From positions 2,418,001-2,482,000 of the forward strand of contig NZ_OX352321.1 in NCBI RefSeq assembly GCF_947090775.1: 64,000 bases of DNA, written 5' to 3'. The position numbers and the translations under genes were made by a program. The notes beneath the pieces were generated by a model. It searched no databases and was not told the origin of the DNA. It saw only the letters and a list, made by a program, of their open reading frames with translations. Of this stretch, positions 37,566 through 46,056 are shown piece by piece; the stretch's first letter is position 1, and every line of letters starts with the position of its first letter. Source of the DNA: Pseudarthrobacter sp. MM222. Its GTDB lineage: Bacteria; Actinomycetota; Actinomycetes; Actinomycetales; Micrococcaceae.

Positions 37566-38435
37566 CTAGAAGAGGTGGGAGTGGCCCATCGCCACGAGGT
37601 TGTCATGCGAGGTCTGCAGGGCATCCCACACGGTGCGGCCATAGAGCTCATCCTGCTCCACCAGCAGGTATTCCGCCCCGGCGGCCTGGGCTGCGGGAAT
37701 GATGGACGGGAAGTCGAGGTTGCCCTCGCCCACTTCGGCGAACTGCACCACGTTCCGGAATTCCTGCATAAAGCCGGGAAGGTCTCCCGATTCCAGCAGT
37801 CCGAAGGCATTCTCGGGCAGGGCGCCGATCCGGTAGTCCTTGAGGTGGACCATGGCCGTGCGCCCGGCGTACTTCTCGAGGGTCCGGACCGGGTCCAGCC
37901 CGCCGCGCTGCACCCAGTGCACGTCAATTTCCATCCCCATCGCCGGGGAATTTTCCGCGATGATGTCCAGCAGGTACTTGCCGTCGAACTTCGCGAATTC
38001 AATGTGATGGTTGTGGTAGTACAGGCCGATACCGTGCTCCTGCAGCCGTTCCGCGTAACCGTTGGCTTCCTTGGCGAAGTCGATGAGGGCTCCGATGGAC
38101 GTCATCGCGGGAAACGGCAGCATGCCGATGCGCAGGAGCTTTGAGTCCAGCCGCTTGGCGTCGTCCACGATCTTGTCGAAGTGCTCAGCCAGCGAGTCAC
38201 CCGGCCGGCCCTTGGGGGTTTCCATCGCCACGGACAGCGCGGCGATGTCCATCCCGAGCTCGCTGCGGGAACGGTCCAGTTCGGCCACGTTGTCCGCCGT
38301 CATCGGGATCTGCGAAATCTCGACGGCGTTGTATCCGATCGCGCTTACCTTGCGAAGCGTTTCGAACGCCCCGAGGTCCGCGAAGCTGTCCTTCAGCATC
38401 ATTGCCTGTACGCCGACGGTGGCTGTGTTGGCCAT
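37566..38435 (-). CDS. TIM-barrel sugar (phosphate) isomerase/epimerase
   Basis: The 289-residue member of the xylose-isomerase-like TIM superfamily has the metal-site strands LYYHNHHIEF, MEIDVHWVQRGG (Glu, His), MVHLKDYRI (His, Asp) and LLVEQDE (Glu). Such enzymes epimerise, isomerise or cleave keto-sugars, including 3-keto-glycosides when paired with Gfo/Idh/MocA enzymes. It is placed between the ABC ATPase gene and the oxidoreductase gene on the same strand, in one operon with them. The precise reaction is not predictable. Confidence 0.88.
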   Translation of the reverse strand: MANTATVGVQAMMLKDSFADLGAFETLRKVSAIGYNAVEISQIPMTADNVAELDRSRSELGMDIAALSVAMETPKGRPGDSLAEHFDKIVDDAKRLDSKLLRIGMLPFPAMTSIGALIDFAKEANGYAERLQEHGIGLYYHNHHIEFAKFDGKYLLDIIAENSPAMGMEIDVHWVQRGGLDPVRTLEKYAGRTAMVHLKDYRIGALPENAFGLLESGDLPGFMQEFRNVVQFAEVGEGNLDFPSIIPAAQAAGAEYLLVEQDELYGRTVWDALQTSHDNLVAMGHSHLF

Positions 38436-38474
38436 GTTCGTCCTCCGTTGTTGATTGTTAGTGGGTGCCGCGGC

Positions 38475-39377
38475 TTAGGCCAGGGCGCCGGCCTGTTCGT
38501 CCTGCATCCGCTGGATTTCGAGCAGCCGGTGCCGGTCTGCGCGGCGCTGCTCCTGCCGGTCCGGGTCGGGCACCGGTGAAGCGAGCAGCAGCCGTTGGGT
38601 GTACGGGTGCTCGGGATCGCGGGTCACGACGTCGGCCGGGCCTTGCTCGACAATCTCCCCGGAGTACATCACGGCCACGCGGTGGCTGATATGGCGGACC
38701 ACGTCGAGGTCATGCGAGACGAAGAGGTAGGAGACGCCGGTGTCCCGCTGGATCTGCAGGAACAGGTCCAGGACCCGTGCCTGGGTGGACAGGTCGAGGG
38801 CACTGACGGGTTCGTCGCACACGATCAGCTTCGGGGACAGCGCCAGGGCGCGTGCGATGGCGACGCGCTGGCGCTGGCCGCCGCTGAATTCCCGCGGCAG
38901 CCGGTGCAGGGCGTCGGAGGGCAGGCCCACCTGGTCCAGGAGTTCCCGGACCCGCCGCTTGGCTTCCGCCGGCGACTTGCCTTGGACACCGAGCGGCTCC
39001 GCGAGGATGTCGCCGATTTCCAGGGCCGGGTTCAGCGAGGTGTAGGGATCCTGGAAGACCACCTGGAGGTCCCGGCTCAGGGTGCGCCGTTCCTTGCGGC
39101 TGGCGGAGCTGATGTCCTTGCCTTCGAAGGTGATCCTGCCGGCCGTGACGGGCGCGAGCCCCAGGACGGCGCGGCCCAGGGTGGTCTTGCCGGACCCCGA
39201 CTCCCCCACCAGGCCAAGGGTCTCGCCCCGGCCGATGGAGATGTTGATGTCCGTGAGGGCCCGGAACGGCTTGGCGCGGAAGCCCTTGCCCGGGTATTCC
39301 ACCACGAGGTTGTCCACCCGGAGGAGTTCGTCCCCTGCCTTTCTGGCGGGCGTCCCCGAGACTAGGTCTGCAGTCAT
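38475..39377 (-). CDS. Family-5 (oligopeptide/glycoside) ABC transporter ATPase, DppF type
   Basis: The 300-residue ATPase has Walker A GESGSGKT, FQDPYTSLNP, signature FSGGQRQRVAIARAL, Walker B LIVCDEPVSALD and the C-terminal extension of the oligopeptide subfamily (DPEHPYTQRLL). It is the second of two ATPase domains of the system; the first is fused to the permease in the preceding gene, which it overlaps by four bases. Linkage to sugar enzymes suggests a carbohydrate substrate despite the peptide-type family. Confidence 0.92.
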   Translation of the reverse strand: MTADLVSGTPARKAGDELLRVDNLVVEYPGKGFRAKPFRALTDINISIGRGETLGLVGESGSGKTTLGRAVLGLAPVTAGRITFEGKDISSASRKERRTLSRDLQVVFQDPYTSLNPALEIGDILAEPLGVQGKSPAEAKRRVRELLDQVGLPSDALHRLPREFSGGQRQRVAIARALALSPKLIVCDEPVSALDLSTQARVLDLFLQIQRDTGVSYLFVSHDLDVVRHISHRVAVMYSGEIVEQGPADVVTRDPEHPYTQRLLLASPVPDPDRQEQRRADRHRLLEIQRMQDEQAGALA

Positions 39378-41218
39378 GATGTCGCTCCCTTGGAGGTGGA
39401 TGAAACGAGCATGCTCATGGGTTCCTTGCCCTCGAGCATGGACCCGAGCAGCGTCCGGGTATAGCTTTCCTGCGGGTTGCGCAGGATGTCGCGCACCGGT
39501 CCCTCTTCGACGAGCCGGCCGTTCTGCATCACCACCACGCGGTCACAGAGGTCCGCCACCACGCCGAAGTTGTGCGTCACCAGGATCACCCCGACGCCGA
39601 GCCGGCGCTGGAGGTCGCGGAGAAGGTCCAGGACCTCGGCCTGCACCGTGACGTCCAGGGCCGTGGTGGGTTCGTCGGCGATGATCAGGTCCGGTTCGCA
39701 GCTGATGGCGCCGGCAATCAGCACGCGCTGGGCCATGCCGCCGGACACTTCGTGCGGGTAGGCGTCGAAGGTCCGCTTCGGGTTGACGATCCCGACGTCG
39801 GCAAGGAGTTTCAACGCCCGCGCTGCCGCCTCGGCCTTGGAGATGCCCAGCACGCGCACCATCGGCGTGACCAGCTGGGAGCCGATGGTGAAGGCCGGAT
39901 CCAGGTTGCTCATGGGTTCCTGCGGGATGTAGGAGATCCGCTTGCCGCGCAGCTTGGAGAGCCTGGCCTGGTTGACTGTGTCATCGCCCGGCGCCACGGT
40001 GTAGCTGCCGTCGAACTGGATGGAGCCACCCACGACGCGGGCGGTGTCCGGCAGCAGGCCCAGGACCGAGAAGGCGGTCTGGGACTTGCCGGAGCCGGAC
40101 TCGCCCACGATCCCGAGGATTTCGCCGCGGTCAACGTGGAAGGACACGTCGTCAACGACCTTCTTGACCGTTCCGTCAGCTTGCGGGTACCCGACGCCGA
40201 GGTGGGTCACCCTGACAAGGTGGTGCTCGGTTCCGGGCTCGACGGCGGCGACGCTGTGTCGTGTTGCCCGCTTGACGGCGGGAGCGGCAGGCGCCGCCGT
40301 GCGTTGCTTCCTGCGGTGCTTGATCTTCTCGCCGTCTTCCAGGGCGTCCCGGATGGCGTTTCCCAGGAGCACCAGTGCGCCAATGGTCAGTGCCATGGCG
40401 AACGCGGGCCAGAAGAGCAACGTGGGCGTGAGGTAGACGTTCTTGAATCCTTCACTCAGCATCACACCCCAGGTTGCCTTGGCCGGATCGCCCAGTCCCA
40501 GGAACTCGAGTCCGGACTGGATGGCAATGGCCACACCGGCGATCGCTGCAGTCTGGATAATGATCGGTGCCCGCACCACGGAGAAGATGTGGCGCGTGAT
40601 GATCCTCAGGTCTGACAGCCCGGAGACCCGCGCGGCATCGACGTAGAGCTCATTGCGGACCGACTGCACCGCCGAGCGCGTCAGCCGGAAGTAGGAGGGG
40701 CTGATCAGGACGCCGAACGCGATCATGGCAATCCATACCGACGGGCCGAAGGCAGCTCGAATGGTCAGCAGCACGATCAGGCCGGGGAGGCTCATCAGGA
40801 TGCTGACAATCCAATTCGAGACTGCTTCGAACTTGCCGGCATAGTAGCCGGCGATCAGGCCGGCGGGGAGGCCGATCGCGATCGCCACGGCGGCGCACAG
40901 CAGCGCGGACAGGAGCGTCAGCTGCGCACCGAAGAGCAGCCTGCTCCAGACATCGCGCCCGGAGCTGTCCGTGCCGAGGAGGTTGACGGCGTCGGGAGCG
41001 GCGAGGGTCTTGGAGATGTTGGCGAAGTTCTCGTCGAACGGGGCCAGGGCATCGGCGAACACGGCAAGCACGGCCATGCCGAGCAGGATGGCGATGGCGA
41101 TGATGCCGAGGGGATTCTTGAACAGCCGTTTGAGGACTGTTGACCGGACGACTGTTCCGGTCTGGCCCGACGTTCCCGGGATGGGCGTCAGGGCTGAGGT
41201 TTCGACGGACTCGGTCAC
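39374..41218 (-). CDS. Fused ABC permease-ATPase (DppC-DppD type)
   Basis: The 614-residue protein joins two subunits that are usually separate. Residues about 1-300 are a DppC-like permease with five to six helices, LLGTDSSGRDVWSRLLFGAQ and the EAA loop YVDAARVSGLSDLRIITRHI. A basic Ala-rich linker follows (about 300-330). Residues about 335-614 are a DppD-like ATPase with GESGSGKSQTAF, YIPQEPMSNLDP, VSGGMAQRVLI and LIIADEPTTALD. The fusion has no stop and is in one frame. It forms the membrane core with the permease encoded upstream (4-bp overlap). Confidence 0.92.
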   Translation of the reverse strand: MTESVETSALTPIPGTSGQTGTVVRSTVLKRLFKNPLGIIAIAILLGMAVLAVFADALAPFDENFANISKTLAAPDAVNLLGTDSSGRDVWSRLLFGAQLTLLSALLCAAVAIAIGLPAGLIAGYYAGKFEAVSNWIVSILMSLPGLIVLLTIRAAFGPSVWIAMIAFGVLISPSYFRLTRSAVQSVRNELYVDAARVSGLSDLRIITRHIFSVVRAPIIIQTAAIAGVAIAIQSGLEFLGLGDPAKATWGVMLSEGFKNVYLTPTLLFWPAFAMALTIGALVLLGNAIRDALEDGEKIKHRRKQRTAAPAAPAVKRATRHSVAAVEPGTEHHLVRVTHLGVGYPQADGTVKKVVDDVSFHVDRGEILGIVGESGSGKSQTAFSVLGLLPDTARVVGGSIQFDGSYTVAPGDDTVNQARLSKLRGKRISYIPQEPMSNLDPAFTIGSQLVTPMVRVLGISKAEAAARALKLLADVGIVNPKRTFDAYPHEVSGGMAQRVLIAGAISCEPDLIIADEPTTALDVTVQAEVLDLLRDLQRRLGVGVILVTHNFGVVADLCDRVVVMQNGRLVEEGPVRDILRNPQESYTRTLLGSMLEGKEPMSMLVSSTSKGATS

Positions 41219-42168
41219 GAGGCACGCACCTTCGGGTTGAGCCAGCCGTTGAGCAGGTCAACGATGAGGTTGACGCCAATGACAACGGCGACGGTGTACA
41301 TGACAACGCCCATAACTACTGGCAGGTCGCTCTGGCCGGTGGCCGCCACGGCAAGCGGGCCCATGCCGGGAAGGGCAAAGATCTGCTCAATGATGACCAC
41401 GCCGCCGAGCATGCCGATCAGCTGCAGGCTGAGAACCGTGAGCCCCGCCGGGGCGGCACTGCGCAGCACATGCTTGAACAGGACCTCGCGCTCGCCGATG
41501 CCGCGGCTGCGGAGGGTGCGGACATAATCGCGTTCGAGTTGCTTGATGACGGCACTGCGGATCTGCTGCGCGCCGCCGGTGACTCCGTTGATGAGCAGGG
41601 CAAGCACCGGAAGGGTCAGGGACAGCACCCAGGCGGAGGCAGGTTCGCCCGGCGAAATGGTGCTGGTGGCGGGGAAAAGACCCATCTGGATGGCCAGCAC
41701 TGTCACAAGGATGATGCCGATCACGAACCCGGGAATGGAGTCGCCGATGATGGCCGCGACCTGGACCACTCGGTCCACCCAACCGCGCTTGACGGCCGCG
41801 GCTACGCCGATCAGGGTTGCGATGATGGCGATGAGGACCATGGCCGCGATCACCATGGTCATGGTGACGGGAATCCGCGTGGCAAGCGCGTCAGCTACGG
41901 GCTCGGAAGTGAACCAGGATGCTCCCAAGTCCCCCTGGAGCGCGCCCGTGAGCCAGCTGAAGTAGCGCGGAACGATGGGCTGGTCGAGGCCCAGCTCGGC
42001 TTCCTTCACGGCCAGCTGCTCCGGCGTGGCCTGGTCGCCCAGGATGTTCCGGGCAATGCTGCCACTCGCCAGGTAAAGCAGGGAAAACGTGAGGATCGAG
42101 ACGGCGAACAGGACTACAAGTCCGCTGCCGAGGCGTTTGAGGATGAATGTGATCATTGCTGGCTCCAT
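41215..42168 (-). CDS. Family-5 ABC transporter permease, DppB type
   Basis: The 317-residue membrane protein has six helices. It begins MITFILKRLGSGLVVLFAVSILTFSLLYLASGS, the DppB start pattern, and has IPGFVIGIILVTVLA, then the EAA loop YVRTLRSRGIGEREVLFKHVLRSA. Together with the permease half of the fusion it makes the transport pore. It is 94 bp downstream of the binding-protein gene across a strong hairpin. Confidence 0.92.
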   Translation of the reverse strand: MEPAMITFILKRLGSGLVVLFAVSILTFSLLYLASGSIARNILGDQATPEQLAVKEAELGLDQPIVPRYFSWLTGALQGDLGASWFTSEPVADALATRIPVTMTMVIAAMVLIAIIATLIGVAAAVKRGWVDRVVQVAAIIGDSIPGFVIGIILVTVLAIQMGLFPATSTISPGEPASAWVLSLTLPVLALLINGVTGGAQQIRSAVIKQLERDYVRTLRSRGIGEREVLFKHVLRSAAPAGLTVLSLQLIGMLGGVVIIEQIFALPGMGPLAVAATGQSDLPVVMGVVMYTVAVVIGVNLIVDLLNGWLNPKVRAS

Positions 42169-42192
42169 TGAACTGGCATGGTTTGACTGCCG

Positions 42193-42229
42193 GTCCGGCA
42201 GCCCGACGCGGGTAGTCGGGCTGCCGGAC
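42193..42229 (-). promoter_or_regulatory. Intercistronic hairpin between binding-protein and permease genes
   Basis: 15-bp perfect arms (GTCCGGCAGCCCGAC at 42193-42207 and its reverse complement at 42215-42229) flank a 7-base loop. It can partly terminate or stabilise the upstream mRNA so that the binding protein is made in excess. Confidence 0.75.
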
Positions 42230-42261
42230 CTGCGCCGGTGTGTGTTGCTACAGAACCCGTA

Positions 42262-43791
42262 CTACTTGGCGGGCGTGTAGTTGTAGATGGACGGAACGGC
42301 CTGCTGGACCTGCGGCGTCACATCGATCTTGGAGTTGGTGTAGTACATCTGATTCACCCGGAACAGCGGGGCAAACCATGCCTGCTCCACCACGTACTTG
42401 TTCACTTCCTGGGCCAGCTTTGCCGCATCTTTGCCGCCGTTTTGAACGGCATCGATCTTGGCTTGGAGTTCGGGCGAGGTGTTCTTGAAGGGGTTGTACA
42501 GGGCCTTCGTGGAGATGATTTGGTTGACGGCCACCCACGGCTCACCCTGGAACAGGGAGAAGTAGATGCTGCTGAACTTCTGGGCCGCAACATCCGTGGT
42601 GTAGGTGTTGGTGATGGCGGCGCCCACCTGGAGGGTGACGCCGATGTCAGCCAACTGTTGCTTCACCACCGCCAGTTGGGTTTCAAACCCGGGGACAGCG
42701 GGGACCTCGAGGGTAACGCCGCTTTCATAGCCGGCTTCCTTCAGGAGCTGCTTTGCCTTGGCGGGATCGTACGGGTAGTACGTCTCCAGCTCTTCGGTCC
42801 AGGCTCCGCTGGCCTTGCCGAACGGCTGGGACGTCGGCGTGCCCTGGCCCAGCAGGACCTGGTCCAGGATGGTCTTGCGGTCAAAGGCGTAGTTGATGGC
42901 CTGGCGGACCAAGACGTTCGCCAGCGGAGCGTTCTTGGCGCCGTCGCGGTCCAACAGCAGCAATCCCTGCCAGTCCACCTCATTGGTGACCAGCTTCATC
43001 TTGGCGCCCTCCGCCTGCTTGCCGGTCTTGGGGTCGAGCAGCGTGGCGTCAACCTGTCCCGAGACCAGGGCATTGGTTCTGGCGGTCGAGTCAATGAGGA
43101 TTTTGAAGGTGATTTTCTCGAACTTCTGGAGATCCTTGTTCCAGTAGTCCTTGCGGGCGGTGAACACGGACTGTGAGTCCTTGACCGTGGCAGCCTTGTC
43201 CATAACGTACGGACCGCTGCCCACGGGTTCGGTCTTGATGGCTTCGGTGCCCAGGGCCTTGGGGCTGCCCATCAGGCCTGCTGCCTGGCTCAGGTAGAAC
43301 TCGAGGGATGGATCCGGTGTGGCCAGGTTCAGTTCGATGGTGTCGGCATCCACTACCTTGACGTCGGAGACTGCGGTGAGCTGGGCCATCTGCGGCCCGT
43401 TGGCCTTCTTGAAGTGATCCAGGTTGGCCTTCGCAGCCTCGGCATCGAACTTGGCGCCGTCGCTGAAAGTCACGTCCGTGCGGAGATCAACGGTCAGCTG
43501 CGTGTTCGCATCGTTGTACTTCCATCCGGTGGCCAGCATGGGGCTGAGCTTGCCGTCCGGTTCCCGCAGGAGCAGGGAGTCGTAGGCCGCCTGGTAGGGC
43601 TGCAGGAAGTGGCCAACGTGCGCCTGGGCCGGGTCCCATGAACGGATTTCCTGAACGGCACCCACGGTCAGCGTGGTTGTCTTGGCGGCGGCAGGGCCGT
43701 TGGCACCTGATGCACCGCCGCCGCAGGCCGTCAGCGCAAGGGCTGCGCTGAGGATGAGGGCAGCTGTAGCTGCCTGGGGACCTAACTTCAT
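42262..43791 (-). CDS. Family-5 solute-binding lipoprotein
   Basis: The 509-residue extracellular binding protein has a lipoprotein signal with LTAC (Cys23). The family-5 pattern includes LTVGAVQEIRSWDPAQAHVGHFLQ near the start, LATGWKYNDANTQLTVDLRTDVTFSDGAKFDAEAAKANLDHF and NVLVRQAINYAFDRKTIL. Classical members bind oligopeptides or nickel, but actinobacterial and Thermotoga members also bind oligosaccharides and glycosides. The flanking sugar enzymes and sugar repressors favour a glycoside here. Its promoter (-35 TTGCCA, 17 bp, TACTGT) is overlapped by the shared LacI operator. Confidence 0.9.
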   Translation of the reverse strand: MKLGPQAATAALILSAALALTACGGGASGANGPAAAKTTTLTVGAVQEIRSWDPAQAHVGHFLQPYQAAYDSLLLREPDGKLSPMLATGWKYNDANTQLTVDLRTDVTFSDGAKFDAEAAKANLDHFKKANGPQMAQLTAVSDVKVVDADTIELNLATPDPSLEFYLSQAAGLMGSPKALGTEAIKTEPVGSGPYVMDKAATVKDSQSVFTARKDYWNKDLQKFEKITFKILIDSTARTNALVSGQVDATLLDPKTGKQAEGAKMKLVTNEVDWQGLLLLDRDGAKNAPLANVLVRQAINYAFDRKTILDQVLLGQGTPTSQPFGKASGAWTEELETYYPYDPAKAKQLLKEAGYESGVTLEVPAVPGFETQLAVVKQQLADIGVTLQVGAAITNTYTTDVAAQKFSSIYFSLFQGEPWVAVNQIISTKALYNPFKNTSPELQAKIDAVQNGGKDAAKLAQEVNKYVVEQAWFAPLFRVNQMYYTNSKIDVTPQVQQAVPSIYNYTPAK

Positions 43792-43873
43792 TGTTGGCTC
43801 CTATGAGTCTGGTGGAACGGATCGCTTCCGTGCTGAGGGGATGTGGCGCGTGCCACATTCACTCCGTGTACCG

Positions 43874-43915
43874 ACAGTACGCATTGTTGCCGTTTTTGGC
43901 AACCGATTGTCGCAA
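43874..43915 (-). promoter_or_regulatory. Promoter and LacI-type operator of the ABC operon
   Basis: Operator TTGGCAACCGATTGTCGCAA at 43896-43915. On the minus strand its half-site forms the -35 TTGCCA (43897-43902), spacer 17, -10 TACTGT (43874-43879). The layout is the same as before uidA. Confidence 0.72.
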
Positions 43916-43954
43916 CTATTGCGGAAGCTCAGGTCCCGGCGTCGTGAAAGGGCG

Positions 43955-44965
43955 TCAGCGCACGGTGTCGCGCAACTCCGGGTAGCTTTGCCGGTAGAGC
44001 TCCTTGACGATCCGCAGCGACTTCGCGGCCTCGGAAGGGTCGATCCAGAACGGGCCGTCCTCGCCCAGCCGGGCGTAGAAATCGGCTATCAGGAGCTCAT
44101 GGGACACGCCCCAGTAGGCCCTGCCGCCGGACTCCGCCAGCCGCTCGGGCACCACCTCGACGCTTCCGTCCTGATGGGTCACGGTAAGGTCGCCGCGCAG
44201 GCTCAGGGTGGCCCGCTCTGTGACGATGTCCAGCGTGACCGGGGCGTTGACGGCATTGGCAAGGGTGGCATAAAAGGCGCTCCGGGCGCCGCCGGCATGC
44301 TCGGCCACGAATTCGGCGGTGTCTTCAACCTCGATTGCCCCCGCCAGGAAGCGTGTGGAGGCGTTGCCGCTCAGCGACACAACGTCCCCCATCAGCCACT
44401 GCAGCAGGTCAACCGTGTGGATCGCCTGGTTCATCATCAGGCCCCCGCCGCCGCCTGCCCAGCTCCCGCGCCACGGCCGGTTCTGGTAGTACCCGGCACT
44501 TCGCTGCCACATCACGGTCGCCGACGCGCCCTGGACAGCGCCCAACGCACCGGAGCGCAGGAGCGCGTGCATCGCCTGGGCAGTGGCGTTGTACCGGTTT
44601 TGAAAGCACACGGCGATCTTGGCGCTGCTGCCGGCGGCGGCCTCGACCAGCCGGTGCCCCTCGGCCAGGGTGTGCGCCAACGGCTTTTCCACAATGACGT
44701 TCACGCCGCGCTCCAGGCAGTCTGCTGCCAGCGACGCGTGCTCGGAGTGCGGCGTGCTGATGTGGACCACGTCCGGTCTCAGCCTGGCCAGCAGGCTGAG
44801 GTGGTCGGGAAAGCCGGGCACGCCATAGCTTGCCACGGCGGCGGCGAGCCGGCCCGGGTCCGTGTCGCAGACGGCGACAAGTTCGACGTCGTCCAGCTTG
44901 GCGATCGCCCCGAAGTGTACGGACGACACGTCACCGCAGCCGATCACCGCCGCCCTGACTGTCAT
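43955..44965 (-). CDS. Second Gfo/Idh/MocA-family sugar oxidoreductase
   Basis: The 336-residue enzyme has VRAAVIGCGDVSSVHFGAI (Rossmann), NVIVEKPLAHTLAEG (catalytic Lys), FQNRYNATAQAM and WRGSWAGGGGGLMMNQAIHTVDLLQWLMG (substrate His). The last two segments match the same places in the 36351-37517 enzyme. It overlaps the isomerase gene upstream by four bases, so both are coupled in one two-gene operon. The substrate is unknown, probably the glycoside imported by the adjacent ABC system or its keto product. Confidence 0.9.
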   Translation of the reverse strand: MTVRAAVIGCGDVSSVHFGAIAKLDDVELVAVCDTDPGRLAAAVASYGVPGFPDHLSLLARLRPDVVHISTPHSEHASLAADCLERGVNVIVEKPLAHTLAEGHRLVEAAAGSSAKIAVCFQNRYNATAQAMHALLRSGALGAVQGASATVMWQRSAGYYQNRPWRGSWAGGGGGLMMNQAIHTVDLLQWLMGDVVSLSGNASTRFLAGAIEVEDTAEFVAEHAGGARSAFYATLANAVNAPVTLDIVTERATLSLRGDLTVTHQDGSVEVVPERLAESGGRAYWGVSHELLIADFYARLGEDGPFWIDPSEAAKSLRIVKELYRQSYPELRDTVR

Positions 44966-45810
44966 GAGAGTGTCACGCCGTTCTTGGCCGCCAGCCCGGC
45001 GAAGGCCCGGGCGGCCGCGCCGAAGGCTCCCGGGCCGGAGAAGCCGCCGAGTTCATGGGCGCTGGCCAAGTGCGGTTCGAGCGAGGCGAACCCGGCGAAG
45101 CCGTCGGCCTTCAGCGCGGCGATGGTGGCGTCCAGCTCGCCGTCGCCCTCCCCCGCCGGCACCACTTCACCGGTCGCCAGGACGGCGTCCTTGACCTGGA
45201 AGTACTCCAGGTACGGGCGCAGCATGGCGTACCCCTCGGTGTACGGTTTGACGCCCACCTGGACAAAATTGGCGTTGTCCCAGGCGATCCGCAACGCCGG
45301 GGAATTCACGGACTCCATGATGTCGAGCACCCGATCCGGCGTATCGCCGTAGATGCCCTTCTCGTTTTCATGCAGGAGTACGACGCCGGCCTCCGCGGCT
45401 TCCGCGGCCAGCGCCGCCATCCGGACCAGGACATCGTTCCGAATGTCCGCCGGGCTCTGCCCGGGCCCCCGGTAGAACGAAAAGATACGGATGTAGCTGG
45501 TGTCCAGTGCCTTGGCAACGCCAATAATGCGGCGCAGGCGTTCCAGCTCGTGCTCCACCGGAAGGCTGACATCCACCTTCCCGATCGGGCTCGCAACCGC
45601 CGATACCCGAAGCCCCTTTGCGTCAAGGATGCCCTTGAGCGTTCCGACCTGCTGGGGGTCCAGCTCAGAGACGTTGGTGCCCCACGCGCTGCGGACTTCG
45701 ATATGGCTGGCGCCCAGGGCAAGCAGGACGGCCGCCTGCACGGCCGGGTCCGGGTCGACTTCGTCGCCGAATCCGGACAGCGGCCACACGGCGCTCAATG
45801 CATCGGTCAT
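44962..45810 (-). CDS. Second TIM-barrel sugar isomerase/epimerase
   Basis: The start at 45810 has AAGGAG six bases upstream. The 282-residue protein has HIEVRSAWGTNVSELD, LLHENEKGIYGDTPDR, AWDNANFVQVG, YFQVKDAV and FASLEPHL, the metal-site pattern of the xylose-isomerase-like barrel. It is only distantly like the isomerase at 37566-38435, so the two probably act on different intermediates. It is transcribed from a promoter with -35 TTGTCA, 18 bp, TAGACT overlapped by the shared operator. Confidence 0.88.
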   Translation of the reverse strand: MTDALSAVWPLSGFGDEVDPDPAVQAAVLLALGASHIEVRSAWGTNVSELDPQQVGTLKGILDAKGLRVSAVASPIGKVDVSLPVEHELERLRRIIGVAKALDTSYIRIFSFYRGPGQSPADIRNDVLVRMAALAAEAAEAGVVLLHENEKGIYGDTPDRVLDIMESVNSPALRIAWDNANFVQVGVKPYTEGYAMLRPYLEYFQVKDAVLATGEVVPAGEGDGELDATIAALKADGFAGFASLEPHLASAHELGGFSGPGAFGAAARAFAGLAAKNGVTLS

Positions 45811-45907
45811 GAAAAACTCCTTGCGTTCGACCACGCCCGGCGAGCCGCCATAGGGGCGGGCTTCGTCGCGCAGTGACTCACTTCACACCCAATAGGGGTA
45901 TGGTGCC

Positions 45908-45947
45908 AGTCTAGTTCGGCTTGCGAATATTTGACAACCGATTGCCA
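45908..45947. promoter_or_regulatory. Bidirectional control region with LacI-type operator
   Basis: Operator TTGACAACCGATTGCCA at 45931-45947 lies between the divergent isomerase and repressor genes. For the minus strand it contains the -35 TTGTCA (45932-45937), with spacer 18 and -10 TAGACT (45908-45913). No clear plus-strand promoter was found. Confidence 0.7.
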
Positions 45948-46056
45948 TGCTCCGGTCCATGTGGCACTCTTTATCCACTGGCGTCGCGGCGGAAGCCTTC
46001 TGGCGGCTCCGGCGCCGCGTCAATCGACCGCGTCAACACGACCAGAGGTGAACGCC

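Noticed and set aside
45931..46056. Extended N-terminus of the LacI protein from TTG 45931
   Set aside because: The TTG lies in the operator itself; ATG 46057 has a ribosome site and begins just before the HTH.
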